DNA of 37,795 nucleotides from Sphingomonadales bacterium (lineage in GTDB: Bacteria > Pseudomonadota > Alphaproteobacteria > Sphingomonadales > Sphingomonadaceae): assembly GCA_027489365.1 (NCBI GenBank), contig JAIXZV010000322.1, positions 1-37,795 on the forward strand, written 5' to 3'. The notes below the pieces were generated by a model. That model was not told the origin of the DNA and made no database searches. It saw only the letters and a program-made list of their open reading frames with translations. Position 1 is the stretch's first letter, and each line of letters begins with the position of its first letter. The translations under genes and the position numbers were made by a program. This document shows positions 15,557-24,875 of the stretch, one piece after another.

Positions 15557-17985
15557 GACGGGTACTCCGGGGTTACTGTGGGGAGGAGATCCGCGGCCCA
15601 ATCGAGACCGCGGGCGCGTAGCCACGCTGGCGCAAAGCCGGCGGGACCATGGGCTTCGAGAAGTTCGGCGATGCGGCGCTGGTCGGTTCGCGAGGAGGCG
15701 GCGGCAAAAGCGAGCGCCACTTCCCCTAGCCCGAGATCGAACAAGCGGTTGCCGCGGCGCGACTGACAGTAATAGTCGCGCTTGGGTGTCGCCCGTGCGA
15801 GTATCTCGATCTGCCGATCGTTGAGACCGAAGCGTCGGTAGATCGCGGCGATCGGGGGTTCGAAGGCTCGTTCGTTCGGCAGGAAGATCCGGGTCGGGCA
15901 GCTCTCGACGATCGCGGGCGCCACGCTCGATGTCTCGATGTCGGCGAGGCTTTGCGTTGCGAAGACGACGCTCGCGTTCTTCTTGCGCAGCGTCTTCAGC
16001 CATTCGCGCAGCTGAGCGGCGAAGGCGGGGCTATCGAGAACCAGCCAGCCTTCGTCGATTATGATCAGCGTCGGCGCGCCGTCGAGATGGGCTTCGATCC
16101 GATGGAATAGATAGGAGAGCACCGCAGGCGCTGCGGCGCTACCGACCAGTCCCTCGGTCTCAAACGCCTGGACGCGTGCTTCGCCAAGATGTTCGCTTTC
16201 GGCATCGAGCAACTGGCCGAAAGGTCCGCCGACGCAATAGGGCGCGAGCGCCTGCTTGAGGGTCTGAGACTGGAGCAGGACGGCGAGTCCGGTCAGGGTT
16301 CGCTCGGCAATCGGCGCGGACGAGAGCGATTCCAGCGCCGACCAGATGTGCTCCTTCGCCTGCGGATCGATCGCGACCTTTTCAGAGGTCAGGATCGCCG
16401 CAAGCCACTCAGCTGCCCAAGCGCGCTCGGCGAGCTTGTTGATCCGGGCCAGCGGCTGGAGGCGGACGGCGCCTCCGCTTTCGTCCTGGGCATGGCCGAG
16501 GTCCTGCCAGTCGCCACCCATGGCGAGAGCGGCCGCACGGATCGAGCCGCCGAAGTCGAACGCGAAGACCTGCGCGCGGTCGTAGCGCCGGAACTGCATC
16601 GCCATCAGCGCGAGCAGCACAGACTTGCCCGCTCCCGTCGGGCCGACGATCAGCGTGTGCCCGACATCGCCGACATGGAGCGAGAAGCGGAATGGGGTCG
16701 ACCCTTCGGTCTTGGCGAAAAAGAGCGGCGGCGCCTCGAAATGGTCATCGGCCTGGGGACCGGCCCAGACGGCCGAGAGCGGCACCATATGCGCCAGGTT
16801 GAGGGTCGAGATCGGCGGTTGGCGGACGTTGGCGTAGACATGGCCGGGTAAGCTGCCGAGCCACGCCTCGACAGCGTTCATCCCTTCGGCGATGACAGTG
16901 AAATCCCGTCCTTGGATGACCTTTTCGACGAGCCGGAGTTTCTCGGCAGCGATGCCGGGGTCGGCGTCCCAGACGCTGATCGTGGCGGTGACATAGGCCT
17001 GCCCGACCAGGTCGCTGCCGAGCTCCTGCAAGGCGAGATCAGCATCGGCCGCCTTGTTTGACGCGTCGCTGTCGACCAGCGCCGACGCCTCGTTCGTCAT
17101 CACCTCCTTCAGGATCGCGGCGATCGACTTGCGCTTGGCGAACCATTGGCGGCGGATGCGGGCGAGCACTTTCGTCGCATCGGTCTTGTCGAGCATGATG
17201 GCGCGCGTGACCCAGCGATACGGAAAGGCAAGCCGGTTCAGATCGTCAAGCAGCCCGGGGAATGTCATGGTCGGAAAGCCGATGATGGTCAGCGTCCGCA
17301 GATGCTGGCTGCCAAGTCGCGGTTCCAGGCCGCCGACCAAGGGTTCGTCAGCGAGCAACGCGTCGAGATGCATCGGCGTCTCGGGCACACGGACGCGCTG
17401 GCGCTTGGTCGACACGGTCGAGTGCAGGTAAGCCAGCGTTTCGGCGTCATCGAGCCAGCGCGCTTCGGGCACGAACCCTTCGAGCAACTGGAGCAGCCGG
17501 GCACTTCGATCGGTAAAGGTCGCGAGCAACTCGTGCGGATCGACACCGGACTTGGACCGGCCCTCATAGAGCCAAGCCTCGGTGCGTGCGGCGTCTTCGG
17601 CCGGCGGCATCCATTGGAGCGTCAGAAAATAGCTGCTCTCGAAATGCGCGCCTTCTTCGGCGAATTGCTCGCGGCGCTCGAGATCGACCAGTGCCGAGGC
17701 GGCATCGGGATAGGCGCTCGCCGGATAGTCCTGCGCCGGAATCCGTTGTGCCTCGACAAAGATCGCCCAGCCGGATCCGAGCCGGCGAAGTGCGCTGTTG
17801 AGGCGGCCGGCGGTAGCGACCAGCTCGGCAGGAGTGGCGCTATCGAGGTCGGGCCCACGGATCGCGGCCGTGCGCTGAAACGATCCGTCCTTGTTCAGGA
17901 CGACGCCCGGCCCGATCAGGGCAGCCCAGGGGAGATAGTCTGCAAAGCAAGCGGCGCGTTGCCGATATTCGCGAAGTGGCATCAT
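15553..17985 (-). CDS. trbE: TrbE/VirB4 type IV secretion ATPase
   Basis: 810 residues from the ATG-ATG at 17985; the family start MM-LREYR and then FADYLPWAALIGPGVVLNKDGSF make this start clear, although the frame is open further. Walker A (VGPTGAGKS) is near residue 448 and Walker B (LIIIDEGWLVLD) near 643, with conserved ATQSLADIE after it. VirB4/TrbE is the largest energy-supplying ATPase of the apparatus, needed for pilus assembly and DNA transfer. The length is normal. trbD ends 7 bases upstream and trbJ starts in its last 4 bases. Confidence 0.96.
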   Translation of the reverse strand: MMPLREYRQRAACFADYLPWAALIGPGVVLNKDGSFQRTAAIRGPDLDSATPAELVATAGRLNSALRRLGSGWAIFVEAQRIPAQDYPASAYPDAASALVDLERREQFAEEGAHFESSYFLTLQWMPPAEDAARTEAWLYEGRSKSGVDPHELLATFTDRSARLLQLLEGFVPEARWLDDAETLAYLHSTVSTKRQRVRVPETPMHLDALLADEPLVGGLEPRLGSQHLRTLTIIGFPTMTFPGLLDDLNRLAFPYRWVTRAIMLDKTDATKVLARIRRQWFAKRKSIAAILKEVMTNEASALVDSDASNKAADADLALQELGSDLVGQAYVTATISVWDADPGIAAEKLRLVEKVIQGRDFTVIAEGMNAVEAWLGSLPGHVYANVRQPPISTLNLAHMVPLSAVWAGPQADDHFEAPPLFFAKTEGSTPFRFSLHVGDVGHTLIVGPTGAGKSVLLALMAMQFRRYDRAQVFAFDFGGSIRAAALAMGGDWQDLGHAQDESGGAVRLQPLARINKLAERAWAAEWLAAILTSEKVAIDPQAKEHIWSALESLSSAPIAERTLTGLAVLLQSQTLKQALAPYCVGGPFGQLLDAESEHLGEARVQAFETEGLVGSAAAPAVLSYLFHRIEAHLDGAPTLIIIDEGWLVLDSPAFAAQLREWLKTLRKKNASVVFATQSLADIETSSVAPAIVESCPTRIFLPNERAFEPPIAAIYRRFGLNDRQIEILARATPKRDYYCQSRRGNRLFDLGLGEVALAFAAASSRTDQRRIAELLEAHGPAGFAPAWLRARGLDWAADLLPTVTPEYPS

Positions 17986-17992
17986 GGCCGCC

Positions 17993-18271
17993 TCACGCGC
18001 GCAGATAGGTGGGGTAGCGCATGTGGCGTCGCCCGACTTCGAGGAAGAGGGGATCCCGGCGTGCCGCCCAGACCGCGGCAGCATGGCCGACCGCCCAGAC
18101 GAAAAGGCCGACCAGCCAGAGGCGCAGGCCAAGTCCGAGGGCTCCCGCAAGCGTACCGTTGACGATCGCGACGGAGCGCGGTGCGCCGCCGAGCAGAATC
18201 TGTTCGGTCAGTGCGCGATGTACGGGCGCGAGATAGCCGGGGATGGCGACACCGGGATCGAGCGTGTCCAT
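17993..18271 (-). CDS. trbD: TrbD/VirB3 inner-membrane protein
   Basis: 92 residues from the ATG at 18271. The N-terminus has PGYLAPVHRALTEQILLGGAPRSVAI, the VirB3/TrbD pattern, followed by a hydrophobic stretch (LAGALGLGLRLWLVGLFVWAVGHAAAVW) and the usual end DPLFLEVGRRHMRYPTYLRA. VirB3-like proteins sit in the inner membrane with VirB4. The start overlaps the trbC stop by one base (TGATG). Confidence 0.92.
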   Translation of the reverse strand: MDTLDPGVAIPGYLAPVHRALTEQILLGGAPRSVAIVNGTLAGALGLGLRLWLVGLFVWAVGHAAAVWAARRDPLFLEVGRRHMRYPTYLRA

Positions 18272-18600
18272 CAGATCAGCGCTCCACCGCCGAAGCTGAA
18301 GAAGCTGAGGAAGAAGGAGGATGCGGCGAACGCGATCGAGAGGCCGAACACGATCTGGATGAGGCGCCGAAAGCCGCCCGAGGTCTCGCCGAAGGCAAGC
18401 GTCAGGCCGGTCACGATGATGATGATGACCGCGATGATCTTGGCGACCGGACCCTCGATGCTTTCGAGGATCGACTGGAGCGGAGCCTCCCAGGGCATCG
18501 AGGAGCCCGAGGCATAAGCGGGGCCGGTGGCGAGCGCGAGGATCGCCGCGCCGGCCAACAAGGACGCGCGGCTGCGGCTCAGGACAAAGCGAGTGGTCAT
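18271..18600 (-). CDS. trbC: TrbC/VirB2 pilin precursor
   Basis: 109 residues. A long signal peptide (SRASLLAGAAILALATGPAYAS) precedes a short mature pilin with two hydrophobic segments (AKIIAVIIIIVTGLTLAFG and IVFGLSIAFAASSFFLSFFSF). This is the VirB2/TrbC pilin plan. In RP4 the TrbC prepilin is trimmed and cyclised with help of the TraF peptidase; the TraF homologue at 27.9-28.4 kb makes the same processing plausible here, though cyclisation cannot be judged from sequence. 4-base overlap with trbB, one-base overlap with trbD. Confidence 0.92.
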   Translation of the reverse strand: MTTRFVLSRSRASLLAGAAILALATGPAYASGSSMPWEAPLQSILESIEGPVAKIIAVIIIIVTGLTLAFGETSGGFRRLIQIVFGLSIAFAASSFFLSFFSFGGGALI

Positions 18601-19571
18601 CGGGATTCTCCGTCGTTGAGGGGGGCAAGGAGGTATTCGCCGGCTGCATCGAGGCCGGTGACGCGGGCGAGTTCGGCGAGACGACGTCCGGCACCGTCAC
18701 GCACGAGCACGGCGATCAGCCCGATCGTCTCGGCGATAAGCGGGCGCGGGACGGTGGTGACGGCTTCCTGGATCAGCTGCTCGAGCCGACGAAGGGCTCC
18801 GAGAGCAGTGCCGGCGTGGATCGTACCGATGCCGCCTGGATGACCGGTGCCCCAGGCCTTGAGCAGGTCGAGCGCTTCGGCCCCGCGGACTTCACCAATC
18901 GGAATGCGATCGGGGCGCAGGCGCAGCGAGGATCGGACGAGATCGGATAGCGTGGCGACGCCCTCCTTGGTGCGCATCGCGACGAGGTTCGGCGCGGCGC
19001 ACTGCAGTTCGCGGGTATCCTCGATGAGAACGATGCGGTCGCTGCTGCCGGCAATCTCGGCGAGGAGAGCATTGGTCAGCGTCGTCTTGCCGGTACCGGT
19101 GCCACCGGCGACCAGGATGTTTTCACGTCCGACAACGGCTGTGCGAAGCCAAGCACACTGAGCCGCGGTGATGATGCCGGACGCGAGATAATCGTCGAGG
19201 GTGAAGACGGCGACCGCCGGTTTGCGGATGGCGAAGGCCGGCGCCGTCACGACCGGTGGGAGTAGCCCTTCGAAGCGCTCGCCCGTTTCGGGAAGCTCGG
19301 CAGACACGCGCGGGGCGCGGGCGTGGACCTCTGTCCCCACATGATGCGCCACCAGCCGGATGATGCGCTCACCATCCGCGGCTTCGATGGTCATGCCCGT
19401 ATCGGCGAGACCGCTGCCGAGCCGATCGACCCACAGGCGACCGTCGGGATTGAGCATGACTTCGACGACCTGGGTGTCGTCCAGCCAGGCGGCGATCGAA
19501 GCGCCGAGCGCTGTCCGAAGCATGCGCGCACCGCGGCGCGAAGCTTCGGATCGTGAGGAAGATGCGCTCAC
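18597..19571 (-). CDS. trbB: TrbB/VirB11 traffic ATPase
   Basis: 324 residues from a GTG at 19571; an in-frame ATG 16 codons later (MLRTALG) is the other possible start. The VirB11 plan is clear: [18 protein letters not shown], then [20 protein letters not shown] (Walker A), the Asp box [15 protein letters not shown], and [19 protein letters not shown] with the His box. VirB11-type hexamers switch the apparatus between pilus building and DNA transfer. It is the first gene of the trb operon, and the usual copG/traG neighbours upstream are separated from it by a 2.9-kb cargo interval. Confidence 0.95.
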   Translation of the reverse strand: MSASSSRSEASRRGARMLRTALGASIAAWLDDTQVVEVMLNPDGRLWVDRLGSGLADTGMTIEAADGERIIRLVAHHVGTEVHARAPRVSAELPETGERFEGLLPPVVTAPAFAIRKPAVAVFTLDDYLASGIITAAQCAWLRTAVVGRENILVAGGTGTGKTTLTNALLAEIAGSSDRIVLIEDTRELQCAAPNLVAMRTKEGVATLSDLVRSSLRLRPDRIPIGEVRGAEALDLLKAWGTGHPGGIGTIHAGTALGALRRLEQLIQEAVTTVPRPLIAETIGLIAVLVRDGAGRRLAELARVTGLDAAGEYLLAPLNDGESR

Positions 19572-19783
19572 CTGGCTGGACCCTGTTCAAGGACCGGGGC
19601 GGGATGCTCCGGCGACAGGGCTGACTAAGGGGACACGAAATTTGCTAAGCGCAACAGATACTTGTCGCCGTCGTAGAATGGCGAAGAGGTAGAAAGGATC
19701 GGCGGCCTTCCATTTCGCACGAGCGACTATCGAGGGCCCTCATTGCCTGCCGCGCAGCACAAATTCGCTCGGTTGCGATTCGA

Positions 19784-20734
19784 TCAGACCGTCGTATCGG
19801 TAACCGCCAAGGCGACCGTGTTGAGCGGCGCCACCAATCGACGTGATCCAACGAGCTCGTACTGCTTGAGACTGGTCTGGGTTGGGCACTCGATGGTGAT
19901 CTGGTCGAGGATCGAGTTGCTCGGCGAGACGATCCTTTCGACGTCGATCATCAGATGAACGTTTCCGTTGTGCGAGATGAGCTCGCGAACGGAATGATCG
20001 AAATGTTCGACGCTGACGTCGCGAAGGGCAATCGCCAAGCCTGGTCTGTCGTGCATGAGAACGGTGGTGCACGTCGCCTTCTGATCGACATGCGCGACGT
20101 CGTACTGCGCCGCGAGGCGGAGCGGCGTTATGCCTTCGACAGCAAAGTAAGAGGGGTCGAAGGTTACTCTGCCGGTTGTCGGGACCTGAGCCGGATCGAG
20201 GCTCTCCCGGATCTGCGCCATCACCGCGTGATAGCCGTCCTTACCGGCGCACTCGAAACTCGGCGACAGGGGAAGGCTCATCGTCATGCCCTTTGCCATC
20301 GTGGCAACGATATCCAGACGATTGAATTGGAGAAAGCGCGTCCGGACAAACGAGGCGCCAGACCAGGAGGCGATCTGGGTGTTGGTCAGCGCCTTGAAGT
20401 CGTAGAGCGCAATGCCGAATCGCGCCGCCTTCTTGGCGGCCAGCGGCCTGAAGCCGTTCATCGCCACGGCGATCATTCCGTCGAGACCAAGGCTCTCCTT
20501 CCTGCCGGCGAGTTCCTCGATCCACATGACTGTCTGAATGCCAGAGCGGTCGCGACATTCGACCGCAATTCGCCGACCATCCGCAGTGGTAATCAGGACA
20601 TCGATCTGACGCAGATCCTTGGGTGAATCGGGGTCGGGAATTTTCCCATTCCACTCGACCGACGCCTCGCTGCCCATCACCAAGCTTCGGATACGGGCGT
20701 TCAGCTTTTCGAATTCGTCGGATTTTTTAGTCAC
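19784..20734 (-). CDS. Mrr-like restriction endonuclease-fold protein
   Basis: 316 residues from a GTG at 20734 with a GGAG ribosome site. The N-terminal 110 residues look like a PD-(D/E)xK nuclease of the Mrr type: WNGKIPDPDSPKDLRQIDVLI with D45, then RRIAVECRDR with E59-x-R61 in the place of ExK, and VMWIEELAGRKESLGLDG. Arg instead of Lys is seen in relatives that keep the rest of the motif, but activity is uncertain. Residues 115-316 are of unknown function. It follows the tyrosinase on the same strand across 154 bases and ends 212 bases before trbB. That downstream spacer (19572-19783) holds no gene; it includes the palindrome GAGGGCCCTC at 19732-19741. The gene is cargo rather than part of the transfer machinery. 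Confidence 0.62.
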   Translation of the reverse strand: MTKKSDEFEKLNARIRSLVMGSEASVEWNGKIPDPDSPKDLRQIDVLITTADGRRIAVECRDRSGIQTVMWIEELAGRKESLGLDGMIAVAMNGFRPLAAKKAARFGIALYDFKALTNTQIASWSGASFVRTRFLQFNRLDIVATMAKGMTMSLPLSPSFECAGKDGYHAVMAQIRESLDPAQVPTTGRVTFDPSYFAVEGITPLRLAAQYDVAHVDQKATCTTVLMHDRPGLAIALRDVSVEHFDHSVRELISHNGNVHLMIDVERIVSPSNSILDQITIECPTQTSLKQYELVGSRRLVAPLNTVALAVTDTTV

Positions 20735-20736
20735 GG

Positions 20737-20760
20737 ATAAGCTCCAAATTCGAAGCTTAT
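20737..20760 (-). promoter_or_regulatory. Inverted repeat over the nuclease-gene ribosome site
   Basis: ATAAGCT (20737-20743) and AGCTTAT (20754-20760) are perfect 7-base inverted arms separated by 10 bases. On the minus strand the GGAG ribosome site of the Mrr-like gene (GTG at 20734) sits across the loop and the proximal arm. Either a DNA operator or an mRNA hairpin that limits translation would fit. Confidence 0.4.
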
Positions 20761-20888
20761 AGGTCGAAGGCTCTTCATTACGAAGCCGCCCCTCAGTCGC
20801 CTATTCCAACGCTTGAGCAACCGATCGACCGAAGCGGGGGGCGGGACGGGCGGGATGACGAAATCAGACGCGTGGCGTCCGCTGAACG

Positions 20889-22331
20889 TCACATCGTCGG
20901 ATTATTATTCACCTCCACCCGGGCGTTACCGATCGAGATCGTGGGCGCTGACTTAGAGATATCCGCGCCTGGTGCGATATCGGCGACGAGCGAGACGACA
21001 ATGTCACGGGAAGCGGCGGCGGCGCGGAACTGGCTGGTGGCCGGAAACCGCAGCTCTGACGCCATGGGCATCATCATGTTCATCGCCGGATCCCAATGCT
21101 GGACCTTGAGGTCGAAGATCGAGATGCGCCCGATCTTGAACGGTCGGGAATTCTCAGTCGAGCCTTCGGGGAGGTTGGCGAAGACGTCGAAGCCACTCAA
21201 CCCTTCCGGCAATCTGTCGCTAATCGTGACGTTCTCAAGAACGACGGTCATCTCGCCGGCCTGCGCAAGCGGAACACTGTTCAGGAAGTTCTTCAGCTTG
21301 GTGTCGTTGGCGCGCGGTACCGCAAACGCAAGCGACGCACCGCCTGCCGGTACGTCGACCGATATCGGCAGGTTCAGCGACAAGACGCCCTTGTTGACCG
21401 AACTGCGAGACGCGATGCGGCGAATGATGGTCGGGCGAACGGTTGGCTTGGCGACCGGTGTCTTGAACGGCGCGTCGAGACTTTGATAGCCGCCGAGCGG
21501 AGTCGTGCTGGCCATGTCGAGGATAGCAGCCTTGGGGAGCAGATCCGCTGCGTTCTCGATCGGAAACTTATATCCGGCTTTGTCGAACGTCCCAGATTGA
21601 TCGGGGATGGTGTGCTGCTGACCGAGCCAAGCCGCGAGCAGGCGATCGACATTAGCGTGGTGCGCCCAGAAGACGGGATCGCGTGCCGCGGTGCTTGGAT
21701 CGCCCATATGCCCGCCGATATTCACGTGGATGCGTCCATGCTCGTTGCGATCGAGCGTGAACTGAAACCCGCCGAAATCGGGATCGTCGATAGCGCCGGA
21801 GGAGATCGGATTCCAGACGACGCCGCCATTGGCGACATAGGGACGTCGCCCAGCGTGGAACAACGGGTTGTCGACGCCGCCGACCTTGTCGCCGAGATAG
21901 GCCGCCGGGATTTTTGGGTTCTTGTACCAGTCCCAATAGGGAAGGCGCAGCGTTGCATCCCCGGCCAGCGCCTGGAGATTGCGCTCGAAGGCCAGCAGAT
22001 AGGCGCGGTGCCAGATGAAGAAGAGCTTGTGGTCGCGGTGGCACTGGTTCCAGTAGGTCGCCAACGGTTTGGCGGCGCCCAGCGCATCGGCGTCGTCAGG
22101 AAAGACGCCATGGATCGCGGCATAGTTGAACCAGCCCACCGGCTTGTCGACGGTGCGATCCTGCAGCGCCTTGAACGCCTTGCGCAACGAAGCGACTTTG
22201 GCGGGATCGGCCGAGAACGTTTCGATGTCCTCTCGGGGTGTGGTCGGCGCGGCCCATACGGGCATCGGAATTCCGAGCGCGGCAATCAGGCTGAGTGTTC
22301 CAGCAGATGCGACAAAGTTACGGCGATCCAT
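20889..22331 (-). CDS. Tat-exported tyrosinase / polyphenol oxidase
   Basis: 480 residues from the ATG at 22331 with an AGAGGA ribosome site; the open frame upstream is non-coding. The N-terminus is Tat-like: RR at 3-4 (DRRNF), a hydrophobic core and VWAAP cleavage region. Both copper sites are complete: CuA H74, H98 or H101, and H108 (CHRDHKLFFIWHRAYL); CuB H198, H202 and H224 or H225 (EHGRIHVNIGG and DPVFWAHHANVDRL). C97 could form the Cys-His thioether seen in some tyrosinases. The C-terminal 200 residues form a beta-rich domain (IGRISIFDLKVQHWD) reminiscent of plant-type polyphenol oxidases, possibly a shielding domain. Reaction: oxidation of phenols to o-quinones in the periplasm. It is cargo between copG and trbB. 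The upstream spacer contains TTATCAT, a possible -10. Confidence 0.88.
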   Translation of the reverse strand: MDRRNFVASAGTLSLIAALGIPMPVWAAPTTPREDIETFSADPAKVASLRKAFKALQDRTVDKPVGWFNYAAIHGVFPDDADALGAAKPLATYWNQCHRDHKLFFIWHRAYLLAFERNLQALAGDATLRLPYWDWYKNPKIPAAYLGDKVGGVDNPLFHAGRRPYVANGGVVWNPISSGAIDDPDFGGFQFTLDRNEHGRIHVNIGGHMGDPSTAARDPVFWAHHANVDRLLAAWLGQQHTIPDQSGTFDKAGYKFPIENAADLLPKAAILDMASTTPLGGYQSLDAPFKTPVAKPTVRPTIIRRIASRSSVNKGVLSLNLPISVDVPAGGASLAFAVPRANDTKLKNFLNSVPLAQAGEMTVVLENVTISDRLPEGLSGFDVFANLPEGSTENSRPFKIGRISIFDLKVQHWDPAMNMMMPMASELRFPATSQFRAAAASRDIVVSLVADIAPGADISKSAPTISIGNARVEVNNNPTM

Positions 22332-22462
22332 CGAAATCCTCTCCCAAAAAGACACCCCGATGATAACAGGTCGTAGCGAAGTCGCAGAGTCGTATCGAAA
22401 CCGTTCCTGCACTATTCCGAGAGTGGCCGCGGATCCTAAATTTCGAGTGAAGGTGGCGAGAT

Positions 22463-22897
22463 CTAACGCGTTTCTAAACTTCCGGCCGCGTCGACATCTT
22501 CCGATATTTCGTTCTTGAGTCTTGGACCAAATTCCATTCGGCGGTTGAGCGTCTCGATGAAGCGCTCCCAGCGCTCCTTTCCCATTGCCTGCGCGGCGGC
22601 CATTGCCGTGTCGGGCAGTGGCGGATTGTTGACGAGCCAGAAGCGGATGAAGAGCGCGAGCGTTTCGTTGGTCAATTCGACATGCCAAGCGAGCTTTTCC
22701 GACTGGCGCGTCATCCGGTCTAGCCGCCGGCTGAGGACCGCCTCGAGATGTTCGGCGCTGTCACCGGAGAGGAAAGTCGCGAGCGCGGTTTCGACCACCA
22801 GCGCCTGGGCGACCCGCTTGCGTGCGGCATAGTCGGCAAGTTCTGCAGACAGATCCGGCGGCAAGCGAAAGGTGTGCTTGATACGAAGCGCGCTCAT
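22463..22897 (-). CDS. CopG-family (ribbon-helix-helix) protein of the traG operon
   Basis: 144 residues. The N-terminus RIKHTFRLPPDLSAELADYAARKRVAQALVVETAL fits a ribbon-helix-helix DNA-binding core; the rest is helical (ERWERFIETLNRRM). CopG-like genes sit directly after traG in this class of elements and are thought to regulate transfer genes or help the relaxosome. Its ATG overlaps the traG stop by 4 bases. In related elements it is followed closely by trbB, but here by the tyrosinase. Confidence 0.8.
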   Translation of the reverse strand: MSALRIKHTFRLPPDLSAELADYAARKRVAQALVVETALATFLSGDSAEHLEAVLSRRLDRMTRQSEKLAWHVELTNETLALFIRFWLVNNPPLPDTAMAAAQAMGKERWERFIETLNRRMEFGPRLKNEISEDVDAAGSLETR

Positions 22898-24864
22898 AGA
22901 TTCATACCATCGCCCGGATCGAGCGACGCTTGTCGCGCCGAGCCGCGCATCCGGTCGTTGAGCCGCTTGGCCGCGATCGCCTCGTCGCCATCTCCTTCGT
23001 CAAATGCGAATTCGCTGATGGATGGTGCTGGTGGGGGAATGATCTCCTGTTCGACGGGTAATTCCGGCTCCCGGCGAATGCCGCCATTGGCAGGGTCCCC
23101 GTCACGATCAGGTTCGACCCGTGACGAGAGGCGTGCCGGCGTCGGAAGCGCCGACCAGTCATTAGGCCGGTCGAGGCCTGAGCGAGCACCCGTCGGTGGC
23201 TTCTGGATCCGCTCGCTCAACCGCCGGTCGGCATAGTAGCGGACTTTCGTCGCGCGAATGGGATGGACGCCGGCGACCATGACGATCTCGTCGTTGGGCG
23301 GAAGCTGCATCACTTCGCCGGGGGTCAGCAATGCGCGGGCAGTCTCGGTGCGCGAGACCATGAGGTGGCCGAGCCAGGGCGATAAACGGTGCCCGGCATA
23401 GTTTTTCATCGCGCGCATTTCGGTCGCCGTGCCGAGCGCATCCGAGATACGCTTCGCCGTGCGCTCGTCATTGGTCGCGAAGCTCACTCGGACGTGACAA
23501 TTGTCGAGGATCGCGTTGTTCGGCCCATAGGCTTTCTCGATCTGGTTGAGCGACTGTGCGATGAGAAAGGCCTTGAGCCCATAGCCTGCCATGAAAGCGA
23601 GTGCGGACTCAAAGAAGTCCAGGCGACCGAGTGCCGGAAATTCGTCCAGCATCAGGAGGACGTTTTGCCGACGCGCGTCGGGCTTCAGTTCCTCGGTGAG
23701 GCGGCGTCCGATCTGGTTGAGCAGCAGACGAATTAGCGGCTTGGTCCGGCTGATGTCGGAGGGAGGCACCACGAGGTAAAGCGTGACCGGCCGGTTGGCG
23801 TCGACCAGATCGGCGATGCGCCATTCCGAGCGCGAAGTGACCTTGGCGACAACGGGGTCGCGGTAGAGACCCAGGAACGACATGGCGGTCGACAGCACGC
23901 CGGATCGCTCGTTCTCCGACTTGTTAAGCAATTCGCGCGCGGCCGACGCCACGACCGGATGAATGCCGGCATCGCCCAGATGCTGGGTCGACATCATCGC
24001 CGCGAGCGTCGCCTCGATCGGTCGGCGTGGATCGGAGAGAAAGGCAGCCACCCCCGCAAGGGTTTTGTCCGGCTCCGCGTACAAGACATGGAGAATGGCG
24101 CCGACGAGCAACGCATGGCTGGTCTTCTCCCAGTGATTGCGGCGCTCTAGCGAACCTTCGGGATCGACGAGCACGTCGGCGACATTCTGGACGTCGCGGA
24201 CTTCCCACTCACCGCGGCGCACCTCGAGGAGTGGGTTGTACGCTGCCGATGCCGGGTTGGTCGGATCGAACAACAGTACGTCGCCGACCCGCGCGCGAAA
24301 GCCCGCGGTGAGCGTCCAATTCTCGCCCTTGATGTCATGGACGATGGCCGAACCGTTCCACGTCAGGAGCGACGGAATGACGAGGCCGACACCTTTGCCC
24401 GATCGGGTTGGCGCAAAGCACAATACATGCTCGGGGCCGTCATGGCGGAGATAGGCGCGATCGAGCCGGCCAAGGACGACGCCGTCATCGCCGAGCAGCC
24501 CCGCGGCTTCGACCTCGTGCCGGTTCGCCCAGCGCGCGGAGCCATAGGTCTCGGCGACCTTGCGTTCGCGTGCGCGCCACACCGACATGGCGACAGCAAC
24601 GACGACCGCACCGATCCCGCCCGACGCGGCGATATAGGCACCGTGGACAAAGATATCGGGGGCGTAGGCGTCGAAGCTGAACCACCACCAGAAGAAGGCC
24701 GGGGGCGGGTAGATGCGATAGCCGCCGAGCATGAACCAGGGCGGTCCCAGTTCGGGTTGATGGCCAAGCGCGTCGGCGGTCCATTGTGTCGCCCCCCAGA
24801 CGGCCCCGATCACGATCAGGAAAACGACGATCACCTGCCCCCACAGGATCTTCGAGGATTGCAT
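22894..24864 (-). CDS. traG: TraG/VirD4 coupling ATPase
   Basis: 656 residues from an ATG at 24864 with an AGGAGAAAG ribosome site. Two N-terminal membrane helices (VIVVFLIVIGAVWG and AYIAASGGIGAVVVAVAMSV) precede AETYGSARWANRHE and Walker A (APTRSGKGVGLVIPS, about 151-165), then HDIKGENW, a Walker B-type LLMLDEFPALGRLDFFESAL and IAQSLNQIEKAYG. TraG/VirD4 hexamers carry the relaxase-DNA complex to the Trb channel. The C-terminus is acidic and disordered-looking. It lies 11 bases after the relaxase gene and overlaps copG, so it belongs to the DNA-processing operon. Confidence 0.96.
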   Translation of the reverse strand: MQSSKILWGQVIVVFLIVIGAVWGATQWTADALGHQPELGPPWFMLGGYRIYPPPAFFWWWFSFDAYAPDIFVHGAYIAASGGIGAVVVAVAMSVWRARERKVAETYGSARWANRHEVEAAGLLGDDGVVLGRLDRAYLRHDGPEHVLCFAPTRSGKGVGLVIPSLLTWNGSAIVHDIKGENWTLTAGFRARVGDVLLFDPTNPASAAYNPLLEVRRGEWEVRDVQNVADVLVDPEGSLERRNHWEKTSHALLVGAILHVLYAEPDKTLAGVAAFLSDPRRPIEATLAAMMSTQHLGDAGIHPVVASAARELLNKSENERSGVLSTAMSFLGLYRDPVVAKVTSRSEWRIADLVDANRPVTLYLVVPPSDISRTKPLIRLLLNQIGRRLTEELKPDARRQNVLLMLDEFPALGRLDFFESALAFMAGYGLKAFLIAQSLNQIEKAYGPNNAILDNCHVRVSFATNDERTAKRISDALGTATEMRAMKNYAGHRLSPWLGHLMVSRTETARALLTPGEVMQLPPNDEIVMVAGVHPIRATKVRYYADRRLSERIQKPPTGARSGLDRPNDWSALPTPARLSSRVEPDRDGDPANGGIRREPELPVEQEIIPPPAPSISEFAFDEGDGDEAIAAKRLNDRMRGSARQASLDPGDGMNL

Positions 24865-24875
24865 GCGTCTTTCTC

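Noticed and set aside
17146..18162. 338-codon plus-strand frame opposite trbE and trbD
   Set aside because: It is antisense to well-recognised T4SS genes, has no recognisable domain and skewed His/Arg/Gly content.
21096..22376. 426-codon plus-strand frame opposite the tyrosinase
   Set aside because: It is antisense to a gene with complete copper sites, and its composition is typical of a shadow frame in GC-rich DNA.
19639..22445. CGAAATTT near 19640 and its inverse AAATTTCG near 22440 as possible ends of the cargo insertion
   Set aside because: Only 8 bases match, which is expected by chance in two spacers of this size, and no target duplication was seen.
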